64,000 bases of DNA from Laterigemmans sp052161645. Lineage in GTDB: Bacteria; Planctomycetota; Planctomycetia; Pirellulales; Pirellulaceae. Where the stretch lies: assembly GCA_052161645.1 (NCBI GenBank), contig CP197414.1. One strand, 5' to 3'. The translations under genes were made by a program, and so were the position numbers. The notes below the pieces were generated by a model. That model was not told where the DNA came from, searched no databases, and saw nothing but the letters and a program-made list of their open reading frames with translations. Positions 44,987 to 54,649 of this stretch are shown in pieces; positions within the stretch are counted from its first letter, which is position 1; the number at the start of each line of letters is the position of its first letter.

Positions 44987-46500
44987 TGTTTAAACGATAC
45001 ATCCAATATCTGATTGACACCGTGCGTCGGCCCCGAGCCGAATTGACGCGACGGCAGCAGCAATTGCGATATTCGGGTGAACTAGTGGCTCACTGTTGGC
45101 GCGTGTTGTTGCGGCATCGGGCCGAGGGGATGGCCGCGGAACTAACTTATCGCACCATTTTCAGCTTGATTCCGCTGGTTGTGCTTGGTCTGGTGACGTT
45201 TCGTGTCTTCGGTGGATTGGAAGAAATTGAGACCCGCGTCGCCGATCAGATGTACTCCTTTTTCGGTGTCCCCGATGTGACCAATGACGCATATAGCAGT
45301 CTGGAGGTCACGGAGCTTGAACCGCCTGAACCAAACTCGGTCAGTCCAGCAGGTGATAGAGCCGATGAAGCTGACGTGGCCGAAGAGGCGGATGAAGCGT
45401 TCGCTGGTCAACCGCCGCTTGTGGAAGGAATTAACGACCAATTGATGCCTCAGGAGCAGAATCCGACGGTTGATTCGACGGCCGAGCGTCAACAAGTGCA
45501 AGCCAGTATCCGCTGGGCGCTTCGTGAGCTGACACAGAAAGTATCGACGGTCGACTTTGCCAGTATCGGTGTGGTTGGATTGCTGCTATTTATCTATGCG
45601 GCGATTGCTTTGGCCGATTCGGTGGAGAGTGTCTTTAACTTGATCTATTCGGCACCTTCGGGGCGGCCAATTCACCTCCGCGTGGCGATCCATTGGTCGA
45701 TTATTACTTTAGGTTCCGCCCTGTTGGCAATGAGCCTTTATTTGAGCGCGCAATTGGTCGACTATGTCAGCAGCGCGACCGGCTGGTCTACTACGGCCTA
45801 CATTAATCACGCCTTGGCATTGTTGTCAGGCTGGGTGTTGTTATTCCTGTTGTATGCGCTGATGCCCAACACTCGTGTCAGCCTGCCGGCAGCCGTGTTT
45901 GGCTCGTTTGTGGCTGCGGCACTCTGGGAGTTCGCCAAGTTTGGTTTCCAAGTTTACGTTTCCAAAGCAGTTCCCTATTCCGCCCTCTATGGTTCCTTGG
46001 GGTTGATACCGCTGTTTCTATTTTGGGTTTACTTGACTTGGTTTATTATTCTCTTCGGGTTGGTTTGGACCTATACCCTGCAGACGGCTCCGGGGTACGT
46101 TCCCACGAAAGAGGAGGACGATATTGCTGATGAACTAATGCCGGGAGATCCCCAGTGGTTGCTGTTGGTGATGATTGAGTTGGCTACCGCTTACCAACAG
46201 GGAGAGGCGTTGGGGCGCGAGCAGCTGCGATTGAGGTTGAAGTTACCGACTCGCGTGATTCAACCAATGATTGAAATCTTGGAACGTGCCCATTTTTTGC
46301 GGCCGGTCGATTCCCAGCAGTCCAGCCAGTATGTGCCTTCCCGTCCGGCGGACCAAATCATGGCGATGGATGTGCTGCGTGCTGGTCGGTTTGAGCCGCA
46401 GTCGCGGCACAGTCGCGGGTGGGAAGCGTTGCGGGCGCTGCGCCGCCACGATGAATCGCGGTTGGCAGACAAAACGCTGGCTGATTTAATCGCCCCTTAA
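44986..46500 (+). CDS. YihY/BrkB-family inner-membrane protein
   Basis: 504 residues. The YihY core is visible: AEGMAAELTYRTIFSLIPLVVLGL, then five further TM segments (SIGVVGLLLFIYAAIALADSVE; SIITLGSALLAMSLYLSAQLV; LLSGWVLLFLLYALMPNTRVSL; LIPLFLFWVYLTWFIILFGLVWTY). An acidic insert (about 105-160) and a C-terminal winged-helix-like cytoplasmic region (about 385-500) are extra. Formerly called RNase BN; now of unknown or transport function. Translationally coupled to the preceding large gene by a 1-nt overlap. Confidence 0.87.
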   Translation: MFKRYIQYLIDTVRRPRAELTRRQQQLRYSGELVAHCWRVLLRHRAEGMAAELTYRTIFSLIPLVVLGLVTFRVFGGLEEIETRVADQMYSFFGVPDVTNDAYSSLEVTELEPPEPNSVSPAGDRADEADVAEEADEAFAGQPPLVEGINDQLMPQEQNPTVDSTAERQQVQASIRWALRELTQKVSTVDFASIGVVGLLLFIYAAIALADSVESVFNLIYSAPSGRPIHLRVAIHWSIITLGSALLAMSLYLSAQLVDYVSSATGWSTTAYINHALALLSGWVLLFLLYALMPNTRVSLPAAVFGSFVAAALWEFAKFGFQVYVSKAVPYSALYGSLGLIPLFLFWVYLTWFIILFGLVWTYTLQTAPGYVPTKEEDDIADELMPGDPQWLLLVMIELATAYQQGEALGREQLRLRLKLPTRVIQPMIEILERAHFLRPVDSQQSSQYVPSRPADQIMAMDVLRAGRFEPQSRHSRGWEALRALRRHDESRLADKTLADLIAP

Positions 46501-46624
46501 ATTCCCCTGTTTCCCCCAGACTTATTTTTTGGTATTCCCTCGGATAGACACCGAATTTTCCCGCGTCGGGAATTGGCCAGTCTGTAAATGCCGGCCTTCG
46601 ACAGGTGTAGTCTGAGTCGCTCAC

Positions 46625-47563
46625 ATGCCAATCGATGCTCCGCTCAACCGCTCCCATCAGGCCGCTTGTTTGAGCGGTTTTTGCTGGCTGTTGGTCGGTT
46701 TGGTGTGGGCGCTACCGGCGACTGCTCAGTCTTCGCTCATCGGTCCGCCGGGGAGCGGTTTTGGCGACTCGCTCGATAGCTATTCGATGGCAGGGTACGA
46801 CACCTTGGACATGGCTGCTCAGCCACAATTTTTGCCGCTGGAGATATTGTATCCATCCTATTTGGCCGGTCCCAAAGAGCCTCGGATCGGCACTCAAATA
46901 TTTATCGAGCGTGATGATGGCGCCTTGTGGGACACAACGTTGGGTGGCCGTTTTGGCTGGCTCCGTGGCAGTGACTCGCTTGGTCGATTATGGCAAGCCG
47001 ACGTGGAGGGAGCGGCGATTCTGCGGCTTGATCCCAACGAGGACATTGATTTGCGGAGCGTCGACTTTCGGGCCGGTATTCCTTTGACGATGGCCTGGGG
47101 TGCTAATCGATGGAAGTTTGCTTATTATCATCTGAGCGCACATATTGGTGATGAATATTTGATCAAGAATCCCACCTTTAATCGCTTAAACTATGTGCGT
47201 GACGCCTTGGTGTTGGGTTATTCTCGTTACTTTGGAGAACGCGTCCGAGTATATGGTGAAGCGAGCTGGGCCTTCTATCATGAAATCAGCGAGCCTTGGC
47301 AGTTTCAATTCGGTTACGAGTACGCTCCCACGCGACCCACCGGCATTTTGGGGGCACCATTTTTTGCCATCAACGCTCAGCTCCGCGAAGAGGTCAATTA
47401 CAGTGGCACGACCACGTTACATGCCGGTTGGGCTTGGCGCGAACCGCGTGCGGGCCGGTTGTTAAGAGCAGGTTTTTTCTTGCAAACGGGAAAGACGCAC
47501 CAGTATGAGTTTTTTGATGAAAGTGAGACTCAGATCGGTGCTGGACTCTGGTACGATTTTTAA
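46625..47563 (+). CDS. DUF1207 family outer-membrane beta-barrel protein
   Basis: 312 residues. Signal peptide ending about PATAQS. The mature protein is a beta-rich DUF1207 domain with FLPLEILYPSYLAGPKEPRIG, TTLGGRFGWLR, FAYYHLSAHIGDEYLIKN and a C-terminal aromatic end (LWYDF), as in outer-membrane barrels. Function unknown. It converges with the PDZ gene on a shared terminator. Confidence 0.85.
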   Translation: MPIDAPLNRSHQAACLSGFCWLLVGLVWALPATAQSSLIGPPGSGFGDSLDSYSMAGYDTLDMAAQPQFLPLEILYPSYLAGPKEPRIGTQIFIERDDGALWDTTLGGRFGWLRGSDSLGRLWQADVEGAAILRLDPNEDIDLRSVDFRAGIPLTMAWGANRWKFAYYHLSAHIGDEYLIKNPTFNRLNYVRDALVLGYSRYFGERVRVYGEASWAFYHEISEPWQFQFGYEYAPTRPTGILGAPFFAINAQLREEVNYSGTTTLHAGWAWREPRAGRLLRAGFFLQTGKTHQYEFFDESETQIGAGLWYDF

Positions 47564-47569
47564 AAAAAT

Positions 47570-47598
47570 AAACCACCAGGAAGCGCCTGGTGGTTTAT
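47570..47598. terminator. bidirectional intrinsic terminator
   Basis: AAACCACCAGG (47570-47580), loop AAGCG, CCTGGTGGTTT (47586-47596): perfect 11-bp stem between convergent genes. Leftward transcripts get a long T-rich tail (from AAAAAAATAAA on the top strand); rightward ones a short TTTAT. Confidence 0.9.
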
Positions 47599-47677
47599 AC
47601 GTATCGAGTTTACTCAGTTACCAACGTAGCTGGTGGAACCTTAAGAGTCTTTATTTTCGTTATTGCCGGATTCGTTA

Positions 47678-48409
47678 TTACCGGTTGGCTTGTCCGCTCG
47701 CTCCGCCCTCTTTGCTCATGCTTTCCACCATTTTTGACAGCTCCTCAACTTGCTGGCTAAGCTGACGCACTTCTTGTTGCAATTGATTGATCATTTGCAT
47801 ATTGTCGCCACCATCCATGCGAGGGCGAGCCATGGAGCGTTGGTCACTGGCGAATGATTGCAATTTGGCGGTCAGCTTCTGTTGTTCACTATCGCGTTTG
47901 ACGGTCAGATCTAACTCGTCACCAGGGCTTCGCTGGTCGACGATGTCGATCAGATTTTGGGGCGCGTTAATCTGCCGGCCGTTTGCGGTGACGATGATAT
48001 CACCGGAGCGAAGTCCCGCAGCGGCCGTCGCGCTACCGCGAGCGACATTTTGAATTTTCACTTGCTCTTCCTCGGAGGTCATGGAAATTTCTAGTCGAGC
48101 GCCGTCCCGATGGCCAATTCGAACTCGGTATGGCTGACCCTTTAGGTTAAAGGGAGTTACTACTTTTTCTTGCCCACGTGAACCGGCAGCTTGCCCGCCA
48201 AACTGCTGGCCCGCCAAACTGCTGGCCCGCCAAACTGCTGGCCCGCCAAACTGCTGGCCCCCAAACTGCTGACCTCCGTACTGGGGAGTGTATTGGCGAC
48301 CATACTGATCTCGATAGATCGGCTGACTTGTCATGTCGATGCCGGCCGAGCATCGGCGCAGCAGTAAGGAGAGACGCTTGCGGTGCGTGGGGGTAGGTGC
48401 GAATTTCAT
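47678..48409 (-). CDS. PDZ-domain protein with a frame-rotating N-terminal repeat
   Basis: 243 residues. The N-terminus is not a clear signal peptide. Residues 47-73 come from a 16-nt tandem repeat read in three frames in turn (QQFGG, AVWR, SSLAG, QQFGG). A PDZ domain follows (IQNVARGSATAAAGLRSGDIIVTANGRQI, then VDQRSPGDELDLTVKRD), and a C-terminal coiled coil (INQLQQEVRQLSQQVEELSKMVESM). PDZ modules bind protein C-termini. A change of one or two repeat copies would put the PDZ domain out of frame. Confidence 0.75.
   Translation of the reverse strand: MKFAPTPTHRKRLSLLLRRCSAGIDMTSQPIYRDQYGRQYTPQYGGQQFGGQQFGGPAVWRASSLAGQQFGGQAAGSRGQEKVVTPFNLKGQPYRVRIGHRDGARLEISMTSEEEQVKIQNVARGSATAAAGLRSGDIIVTANGRQINAPQNLIDIVDQRSPGDELDLTVKRDSEQQKLTAKLQSFASDQRSMARPRMDGGDNMQMINQLQQEVRQLSQQVEELSKMVESMSKEGGASGQANR
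48193..48271. repeat. 16-nt tandem repeat, four perfect copies plus one 15-nt copy
   Basis: GCCCGCCAAACTGCTG at 48193-48256 four times, then GCCCCCAAACTGCTG (one base shorter). It lies inside the PDZ gene's coding frame; the unit is not a multiple of three. Confidence 0.95.
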
Positions 48410-48564
48410 CTGTTCGATCTTCCTTTAACGAGAAGGCGTTACTAACGCAACGCTTCACAACCAGCCGCACACCTCAGTGACGTGGGTAGTTGTGAGGAAT
48501 TGCTACAAACAGATGAATTCAGTCGCAATTGATGTACTGTTTCTTGTGCCCCCGATTGGGCTCA

Positions 48565-49050
48565 TCAATGTGCCCGATTGCGCTCATCAATTTGATCGTT
48601 CAGAGTGAGCGTGTCATAGATGTAGCCCAGCCCAAACAGACCGCCGGTCAGCAACCAGATCAGACCGGTGACAATCTTACCCATGTAAAAGCGGTGAAGC
48701 CCGAGCCAGCCGAGAAAGAGGTGTAGCAGCCAAGTGACCGAATAATCGAGGCGGCCGGGCGGATAGCGGCGATTGGCCGACTCGGCCATGCTGGGGATGA
48801 ATACCAAATCGACGATCCAGCCGATCAGAAACAGTCCGCCCGTGAAGAACCAGAGGACACCGGTCAGTGGGCGACCATAATAAAAGCGATGAGCGCCTAG
48901 GAAGCCGAATAACCAAAAGACATAGCCGAGCCAAACCGGATGCGATGGCTCCGGCAGCAACGAATACTCTGCCGCGTACTTAAGCGGGGCAGCCGTTTCT
49001 GAGTACACCGGCCGTGACTGCGAAGGGGTCTGTTTGGCGGGAGCATACAC
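48565..49050 (-). CDS. double TM2-domain membrane protein
   Basis: 161 residues containing two TM2 domains in tandem: GYVFWLFGFLGAHRFYYGRP...GGLFLIGWIVDLVFIP and HLFLGWLGLHRFYMGKI...GGLFGLGYIYDTL. Function unknown, with small membrane roles suspected in this family. The stop is followed by a two-copy 20-nt repeat (GTGCCCGATTGCGCTCATCAA-like, 48545-48592). Confidence 0.88.
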   Translation of the reverse strand: MYAPAKQTPSQSRPVYSETAAPLKYAAEYSLLPEPSHPVWLGYVFWLFGFLGAHRFYYGRPLTGVLWFFTGGLFLIGWIVDLVFIPSMAESANRRYPPGRLDYSVTWLLHLFLGWLGLHRFYMGKIVTGLIWLLTGGLFGLGYIYDTLTLNDQIDERNRAH

Positions 49051-49272
49051 GAAAGGAATGACCTATGGTGGAATGGTAACGCGGATGAATGCGACTGATC
49101 TGAATGTCACTCTTATCTATTCGCCAGTGAGCGGGCGATCTTCCTCAATTTGCGAGGAAATTCTGTATGTGGAGCAAATTTCGTTCCCGCTTGCCGTTGG
49201 CCGGCGTGTCGCGTTATCCTGGGAGTCCGGAACTGGACTAGTGCTCACAAATGAACGTTTGGACCGATCGCC

Positions 49273-52200
49273 GTGCGTTATGCCGAGCTACGCTGCAAAA
49301 CAAATTTTTCGTTTCTTCGCGGGGCCAGTCATCCCGACGAATTGGTCTCGCGGGCCAGTCAACTCGGCTATGCGGGCTTGGCGGTCACCGATCAAACTTC
49401 CCTGGCAGGGGTGGTGCGAGCTTGGGGGGCGGCTAAGGATCTCAACTTCAAGCTGTTAGTGGGAACCGAGATCGCCCCGCAGTCGGCTCCTCCGTTGGTT
49501 CTTTGGGCGACCGATCGAGCCGCCTACGGGCGCCTGTGTCGCCTGATCAGCCGCGGCAGGTTGCGCTGTGAAAAAGGGCAAGCTCAGCTTTACTGGGATG
49601 ACCTCGTGGAGCTTAACGAAGGGCTGCTCTGCGGCGTGATTGTCCCCGAGCAGGGTGAATGGGCCGATCATCAAGTGTTGCAGCGGGGGTTGCAGCAAGT
49701 CGGCGAACTCTTTGGGGATCGCGCCTATCTGTTGTGTGAGCTGACTCAAGGGGTCGACGATCAAGGTAAATTGGCTCAACTCCGCGCGTTAGAGGCAGCC
49801 AGTCGTGTCCCCTTGGTCGCCGCTGGTGATGTGCATTATCACTCGTCCGAGCGAATGTTGTTACATGATTGTCTGACGGCCATCCGCTCCGGGCAGACAA
49901 TTGATCAAGTGCATGTGGCGCGCTTTGCCAACGCGCAGCGCCACCTCCGCGGTTTGCCGGAAATTGCCGCGATCTATCAACAGTCGCCCGAGTTAATCGA
50001 CCGCACCGGCGAGGTGCTCGATCGCTGTGACTTTCGCTTGGATTCGTTGCGTTATGAGTATCCGGAAGAGTTAGCGCCGGCGGGGAAAACACCGTTGGAG
50101 CATCTCAAACGTTTGACTTGGGAAGGTGCTAAGGCACGTTGGCCCGGCGGTGTGCCCGAAAAGATCATCGATGGCTTGCGGCATGAATTGGCATTGATTT
50201 CCGAGCTGCGATATGAGGCCTATTTTCTCACCGTTTGGGATTTAGTACGGTTTGCTCGTGAACGTAATATCTTGTGTCAGGGCAGGGGGTCAGCGGCTAA
50301 CTCGATGGTTTGTTATTGCCTGGGAATCACCAGTGTCGATCCGGGGCGAATGAACTTATTATTTGAACGATTTATTAGTCGCGAGCGCGACGAGGCGCCG
50401 GACATTGATGTTGACTTTGAGCATCAACGCCGTGAGGAGGTCTTACAGTATATCTATGCTAAGTACGGTCGTGAGCGAGCTGGCATGACCGCGGTGGTGA
50501 TCTCTTATCGAAGTAAGAGCGCGGTCCGAGACATTGGCAAAGCATTGGGAGCGGCGGCTGACACGATCGATCGGTTTGCCAAGGTTGCCGGCTCACGCGG
50601 CGGGTATTCAGAATGGCACGAACGGATGGCAGCGGCCGGTTTGGATGCGACTTCCGAACTCGGTCGTCGCTGGGTCTACTTGTTAGAACAGTTGATCGGG
50701 TTTCCTCGCCATCTTTCGCAACACGTCGGTGGAATGGTAATCACCGCCGGGCCATTGTGCGAACTGTCTCCCATTGAAAATGCTGCGATGGCGGACCGCA
50801 CGGTCATTCAGTGGAACAAGGATGACTTGGAAGAACTGGGGATCCTGAAAGTCGATTGCCTTTCGCTGGGCATGTTGTCCGCTTTGCGGCGGTGTTTTGA
50901 GTTGGTCGAAAAACATTCCGGACAACGTTGGTCGTTGGCGACATTGCCCCCCGGGGATCCCGCCACCTACGCAATGATCCAGCGCGCCGACACGATGGGC
51001 GTTTTTCAGATCGAGAGCCGTGCTCAGATGAGCATGTTGCCACGCCTCAAGCCCACTTGTTTTTATGACCTCGTGATCGAGGTTGCCATTGTTCGGCCGG
51101 GGCCAATTCAGGGGCAGATGGTGCATCCTTACCTCAAGGCCCGGGAGAATCCCGAGGCGGTGGTCTATCCGACGCCAGAAATTCGCCAAGTCTTAGTGAA
51201 AACCTTAGGCGTGCCACTCTTTCAAGAACAGGCGATGCGATTGGCGGTCGTCGCGGCTGGCTTTACTCCTGGTGAAGCCGACCAACTGCGGCGAGCCATG
51301 GCTGCCTGGCGGCGTCCTGGTGTGATCGATCATCTCCGCCTCAAGTTGATGGAAGGAATGCGTGAGCGCGGCTTAAGTGAGTTGTTTGCCGAGCAGGTAT
51401 ATCGGCAGATCCGTAGCTTTGGCGAATATGGTTTCCCCGAGTCCCACGCAGCCAGTTTCGCATTGTTGGTGTACGCTTCGTGTTATCTCAAGTGTCACTA
51501 TCCGGCCGCCTTCTGCGCCGCGCTGCTCAACAGTCAGCCGATGGGGTTTTACGCACCGGCTCAACTCGTCGCCGACGCTCAGGAGCATGGTGTGCGGGTC
51601 TTGCCGGTCGATGTCAATCACAGCCAGTGGGACTGCACGCTGGAGGCCACGAGTGATGGCCAGTTAGCTTTGCGGCTCGGGTTGCGGATGATTCGCGGTT
51701 TGCCGCAGCGGATGGCCGATTGCATGCTGGCCGCACGCGAGGCGGCTGGACCTTTTACAAGCATCGAGGAAATGACGCGGAGAACGAGAATCGGCCAAGC
51801 CGTGCTGGCGCTGTTGGCGGATGCTGACGCCTTGGCATCCGTCACGACGAATCGACGAGCCGCGCTCTGGGACACGCTCGGGCAAGAGAAGTCAGGACAG
51901 GAGTTGCCGTTGTTGGCGGCCGTTGATCCAATGTTGCCTGAGGATGATTGGCAGCAGTTAGAACCGCTGACTTCGTTGGAGGAAGTTTACGCTGACTACA
52001 ACACCGTTGGCCTAAGTCTCAAGGGCCACCCGCTGCAATTTTGTCGTGGCGAATTGGCGGCGTTGCGATGTGTCACAGCCAGCAAGTTGCCTGAATTACG
52101 CAGCGGTCGCCATGTAACCGTTGCCGGGTTAGTGCTAATGCGGCAACGACCTGGGACAGCCAAAGGAATCACCTTCGTAACCATCGAAGATGAAACGGGA

Positions 52201-52389
52201 TCAATGAACCTGATACTTTATCCAGCCGTGTGGAAGCGGTTCTTAACGATTGCTCAGACCAGCAACGCCTGGCTGGTTGATGGCAAACTGGAGAGCCAAA
52301 ATGGCGTCATCCATGTGCTGGCTAGCCAAATTCGCGATCTCACGTCGCAAGTCAGCGGGCTCGACTTGCGTTCGCGAGATTTCCACTGA
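49273..52389 (+). CDS. dnaE2: error-prone DNA polymerase DnaE2 (ImuC)
   Basis: 1038 residues from GTG 49273 (MRYAELRCKTNFSFLRGAS, canonical). PHP domain (about 1-270), pol3 palm with catalytic PDIDVDF (Asp377, Asp379, Asp381) and RGSAANSMVCYCLGIT, finger region (AIVRPGPIQGQMVHPYL, GFTPGEADQLRRAMAAWR, SFGEYGFPESHAASFALLVY) and C-terminal OB fold (about 950-1010). A translesion polymerase for SOS mutagenesis, normally with ImuA and ImuB. Neither is adjacent. I see no clear LexA box in the 220 bp upstream, but the planctomycete consensus is uncertain. Confidence 0.95.
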   Translation: MRYAELRCKTNFSFLRGASHPDELVSRASQLGYAGLAVTDQTSLAGVVRAWGAAKDLNFKLLVGTEIAPQSAPPLVLWATDRAAYGRLCRLISRGRLRCEKGQAQLYWDDLVELNEGLLCGVIVPEQGEWADHQVLQRGLQQVGELFGDRAYLLCELTQGVDDQGKLAQLRALEAASRVPLVAAGDVHYHSSERMLLHDCLTAIRSGQTIDQVHVARFANAQRHLRGLPEIAAIYQQSPELIDRTGEVLDRCDFRLDSLRYEYPEELAPAGKTPLEHLKRLTWEGAKARWPGGVPEKIIDGLRHELALISELRYEAYFLTVWDLVRFARERNILCQGRGSAANSMVCYCLGITSVDPGRMNLLFERFISRERDEAPDIDVDFEHQRREEVLQYIYAKYGRERAGMTAVVISYRSKSAVRDIGKALGAAADTIDRFAKVAGSRGGYSEWHERMAAAGLDATSELGRRWVYLLEQLIGFPRHLSQHVGGMVITAGPLCELSPIENAAMADRTVIQWNKDDLEELGILKVDCLSLGMLSALRRCFELVEKHSGQRWSLATLPPGDPATYAMIQRADTMGVFQIESRAQMSMLPRLKPTCFYDLVIEVAIVRPGPIQGQMVHPYLKARENPEAVVYPTPEIRQVLVKTLGVPLFQEQAMRLAVVAAGFTPGEADQLRRAMAAWRRPGVIDHLRLKLMEGMRERGLSELFAEQVYRQIRSFGEYGFPESHAASFALLVYASCYLKCHYPAAFCAALLNSQPMGFYAPAQLVADAQEHGVRVLPVDVNHSQWDCTLEATSDGQLALRLGLRMIRGLPQRMADCMLAAREAAGPFTSIEEMTRRTRIGQAVLALLADADALASVTTNRRAALWDTLGQEKSGQELPLLAAVDPMLPEDDWQQLEPLTSLEEVYADYNTVGLSLKGHPLQFCRGELAALRCVTASKLPELRSGRHVTVAGLVLMRQRPGTAKGITFVTIEDETGSMNLILYPAVWKRFLTIAQTSNAWLVDGKLESQNGVIHVLASQIRDLTSQVSGLDLRSRDFH

Positions 52390-52409
52390 GCTGATCGGCC
52401 GCCTGAGAC

Positions 52410-53141
52410 TTAGTATCGGGAGAATTGCAGGCCCGTAACGTACCACTGGCGGGGCAGGTCAGGTAGCAGCTCATCATCGTTGTAGTCGGTGGAGCGACTC
52501 ATGATGATCACCACCGGGGGAACTTGTCCGGTGGCGTCTGAAAACACCATGCCGACCATGTCTTGGATATCTTGGCTGTCGGTGAAGCGAGTTTCGACAA
52601 ACACCCATTCCGGCTTCTGCGAGGTGTTGATGACAGCGGAGACAGCCGGTTGCGTGGCGAAAGAGTCGAGTTCTTCGAACGCCGGTTGATTCGCCGAGCT
52701 GTAGAAGTCACCAAGTGACATGTCCGACATTTGCCGCAACGCTTTGGGCTTAGTCAGCTCGAAGGCAACTTCTTTCTCTCCGGCAGCGAGAATCTCCAGC
52801 CACTGCCGTGCGAATCCTGACGCTTGCTCCGTTAGCAAGGCTTCGCGGGCGGAAAAATAAGTCCACGACCAACTGCCGAAAAACAAGGCCAAAGTGATGC
52901 CCAGGGCGGCCGGCAAACGTCCCACCGGGCGGGCTTGTCCAGCACGCGCGGGGCGGAGTGCGTAGAGCCCAACCAACACGGCGGACGCCGGTACCAATAA
53001 CAGCGAACTGCTGAAAATGGTGATGCTGCTGATCGCGCCTAACAAAAACGCCACGATCCCGCTGGGACGAAAGGGCCTTTCGACCTCTGTTTCGACCAGT
53101 TCGTTGTTCGAAAAAACGGGCTTGTTTGAAATTGCGTTCAT
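52410..53141 (-). CDS. two-TM membrane protein of unknown function
   Basis: 243 residues. Soluble N-terminus, membrane segments at about 27-60 and 76-100 (GIVAFLLGAISSITIFSSSLLLVPASAVLVGLYAL), then a periplasmic domain with AGEKEVAFELTKPKALRQMSD. DUF4190-like start; no function recognised. 44 nt upstream of it is the end of lpxB on the same strand. Confidence 0.6.
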   Translation of the reverse strand: MNAISNKPVFSNNELVETEVERPFRPSGIVAFLLGAISSITIFSSSLLLVPASAVLVGLYALRPARAGQARPVGRLPAALGITLALFFGSWSWTYFSAREALLTEQASGFARQWLEILAAGEKEVAFELTKPKALRQMSDMSLGDFYSSANQPAFEELDSFATQPAVSAVINTSQKPEWVFVETRFTDSQDIQDMVGMVFSDATGQVPPVVIIMSRSTDYNDDELLPDLPRQWYVTGLQFSRY

Positions 53142-53185
53142 CGCCCTAACTACGTCGCTGACCGGAGTTTGGTTTGCAAGAAAAA

Positions 53186-54478
53186 CTAGGCTGCGACGCG
53201 ATTCTTGCTTTCCGCCGTGGGACGCGCCGCGGAGCTTAGAATACCCAGCGATTGGCTAATTACGCCAGCCGCCTTGGCGGTCGCCCCCGGGGACGCGTAG
53301 CGAATCCCCATATCGGAGAGCTGCTTGGTTAGCTGTTGATAATACTCAGCGTCACCAAGCATGCGAGCGAGTGAGCTAACGAGGAACTGGACGCCCCGCG
53401 TTGAGTTTCCCGCCGTGGCCAGCTCGGGGAAGATCGTTTGTCCAGCGATTAAGTTTGGCAGCGTGATGCTGGGAACCCGCACCATCGCTCGACCTGCCGC
53501 GTACATTACTCGGCCTGTTTGGTAAATCACTGCGGCCGGCGTCCCCCGCGCCATCAATTCCAGGCTGACCGAACCGGAAACCATCATCGCGGAGTGGCTT
53601 GCAGCGATAATTTCGCTCGTTTTTCCAACGTAGAAATCGATCGGCAAGTCAAAGTCCCCAGTCTCCATTTGATCACGACACCAGAGACAGTGGGCGTCGC
53701 GAAAAGCGGCTACGGCGAAACGAACGGTGGGAAATTGATGCGACAGCTGGCGAATTGATTCCAGCATCGTTGGCCAATTGCGTTGTACCTCGTGCCACCG
53801 CGAGCCCGGCAGCACCGCGACTAACTTATGTTCCGCAGTCCGCGCGGGGGGCAACACCAATTCCGCAGACAGTTGCGAAATCGACGCCCCAAGCGGTGTT
53901 TGTTCCGCTTGGTCTGGCTGGCAAAGTCTACGCAATAAATGTTGGTCGAGTGGTTTATCAGCAATCGCATCAAAAAACGGATGCCCCACAAACGTCGATT
54001 GAATTCCGTGATCGAGATACCACTGGTGTTCAAAAGGTAGCACAGAAAGGACATGGTCCACATACTTGCGCACTTTTGAAATTCGCCACGCGCCCCAAGC
54101 CCAAAGTTGGGGCGGCAAGTAATAGAAGACCGGGATACCTTGTCGCTTGGCCCGCTTGGCGATGTGCCAGTTGAAGCCGGGAAAATCAGCCAGCACGACC
54201 GCGTCAGGACGTGCTCTTTCCGCGAAGACTCGCGAGGCAATGTCGGCAATGCGAAAAAACTGCCTCAGCTTTGGTACCACCTCGACCAGACCCATGACAG
54301 CCATCTGGGTCAGCTCGTAATCCAAGCGACAACCCACGGCTCGCATCTCTGGACCGCCAAAGCCGCGCATTCGCCAATCGGGGCTGCTCGCTCGCAATGC
54401 GCGGATCAACCTGGCGGTATGTTGGTCGCCGCTTGGCTCGCCGACCGAAAAGAAAATATGGGGTGTTTGGTTTGTCAT
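53186..54478 (-). CDS. lpxB: lipid-A-disaccharide synthase LpxB
   Basis: 430 residues from ATG 54478 (MTNQTPHIFFSVGEPSGDQHTARL). Catalyses transfer of 2,3-diacylglucosamine from UDP to lipid X in lipid A synthesis. Landmarks: GEPSGDQHTARLI, GFGGPEMRAVGC, MAVMGLVEVVPKL, DFPGFNWHIAKRAK, YYLPPQLWAWGAWRISKVRKYVDHVLSVLPFE, FVGHPFFD and SGSVSLELMARGTPAAVIYQ. Longer upstream start unlikely. It shows that the organism makes LPS. Confidence 0.93.
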   Translation of the reverse strand: MTNQTPHIFFSVGEPSGDQHTARLIRALRASSPDWRMRGFGGPEMRAVGCRLDYELTQMAVMGLVEVVPKLRQFFRIADIASRVFAERARPDAVVLADFPGFNWHIAKRAKRQGIPVFYYLPPQLWAWGAWRISKVRKYVDHVLSVLPFEHQWYLDHGIQSTFVGHPFFDAIADKPLDQHLLRRLCQPDQAEQTPLGASISQLSAELVLPPARTAEHKLVAVLPGSRWHEVQRNWPTMLESIRQLSHQFPTVRFAVAAFRDAHCLWCRDQMETGDFDLPIDFYVGKTSEIIAASHSAMMVSGSVSLELMARGTPAAVIYQTGRVMYAAGRAMVRVPSITLPNLIAGQTIFPELATAGNSTRGVQFLVSSLARMLGDAEYYQQLTKQLSDMGIRYASPGATAKAAGVISQSLGILSSAARPTAESKNRVAA

Positions 54479-54649
54479 CTGGACCAATGCCGGTACGGAG
54501 TGGATTACCGACGATCGTGAATAACAGCTAGCCGCTAACGATGTCAAGAGAATGTTTGGCTTAGCTGTGATGCTGTGGCAAAGAAGTTACGGTAATATTT
54601 TCTTCCCCGACCTGCTTTCTTGCCGACTTCACGCTGTCCGCCCTCTCAA

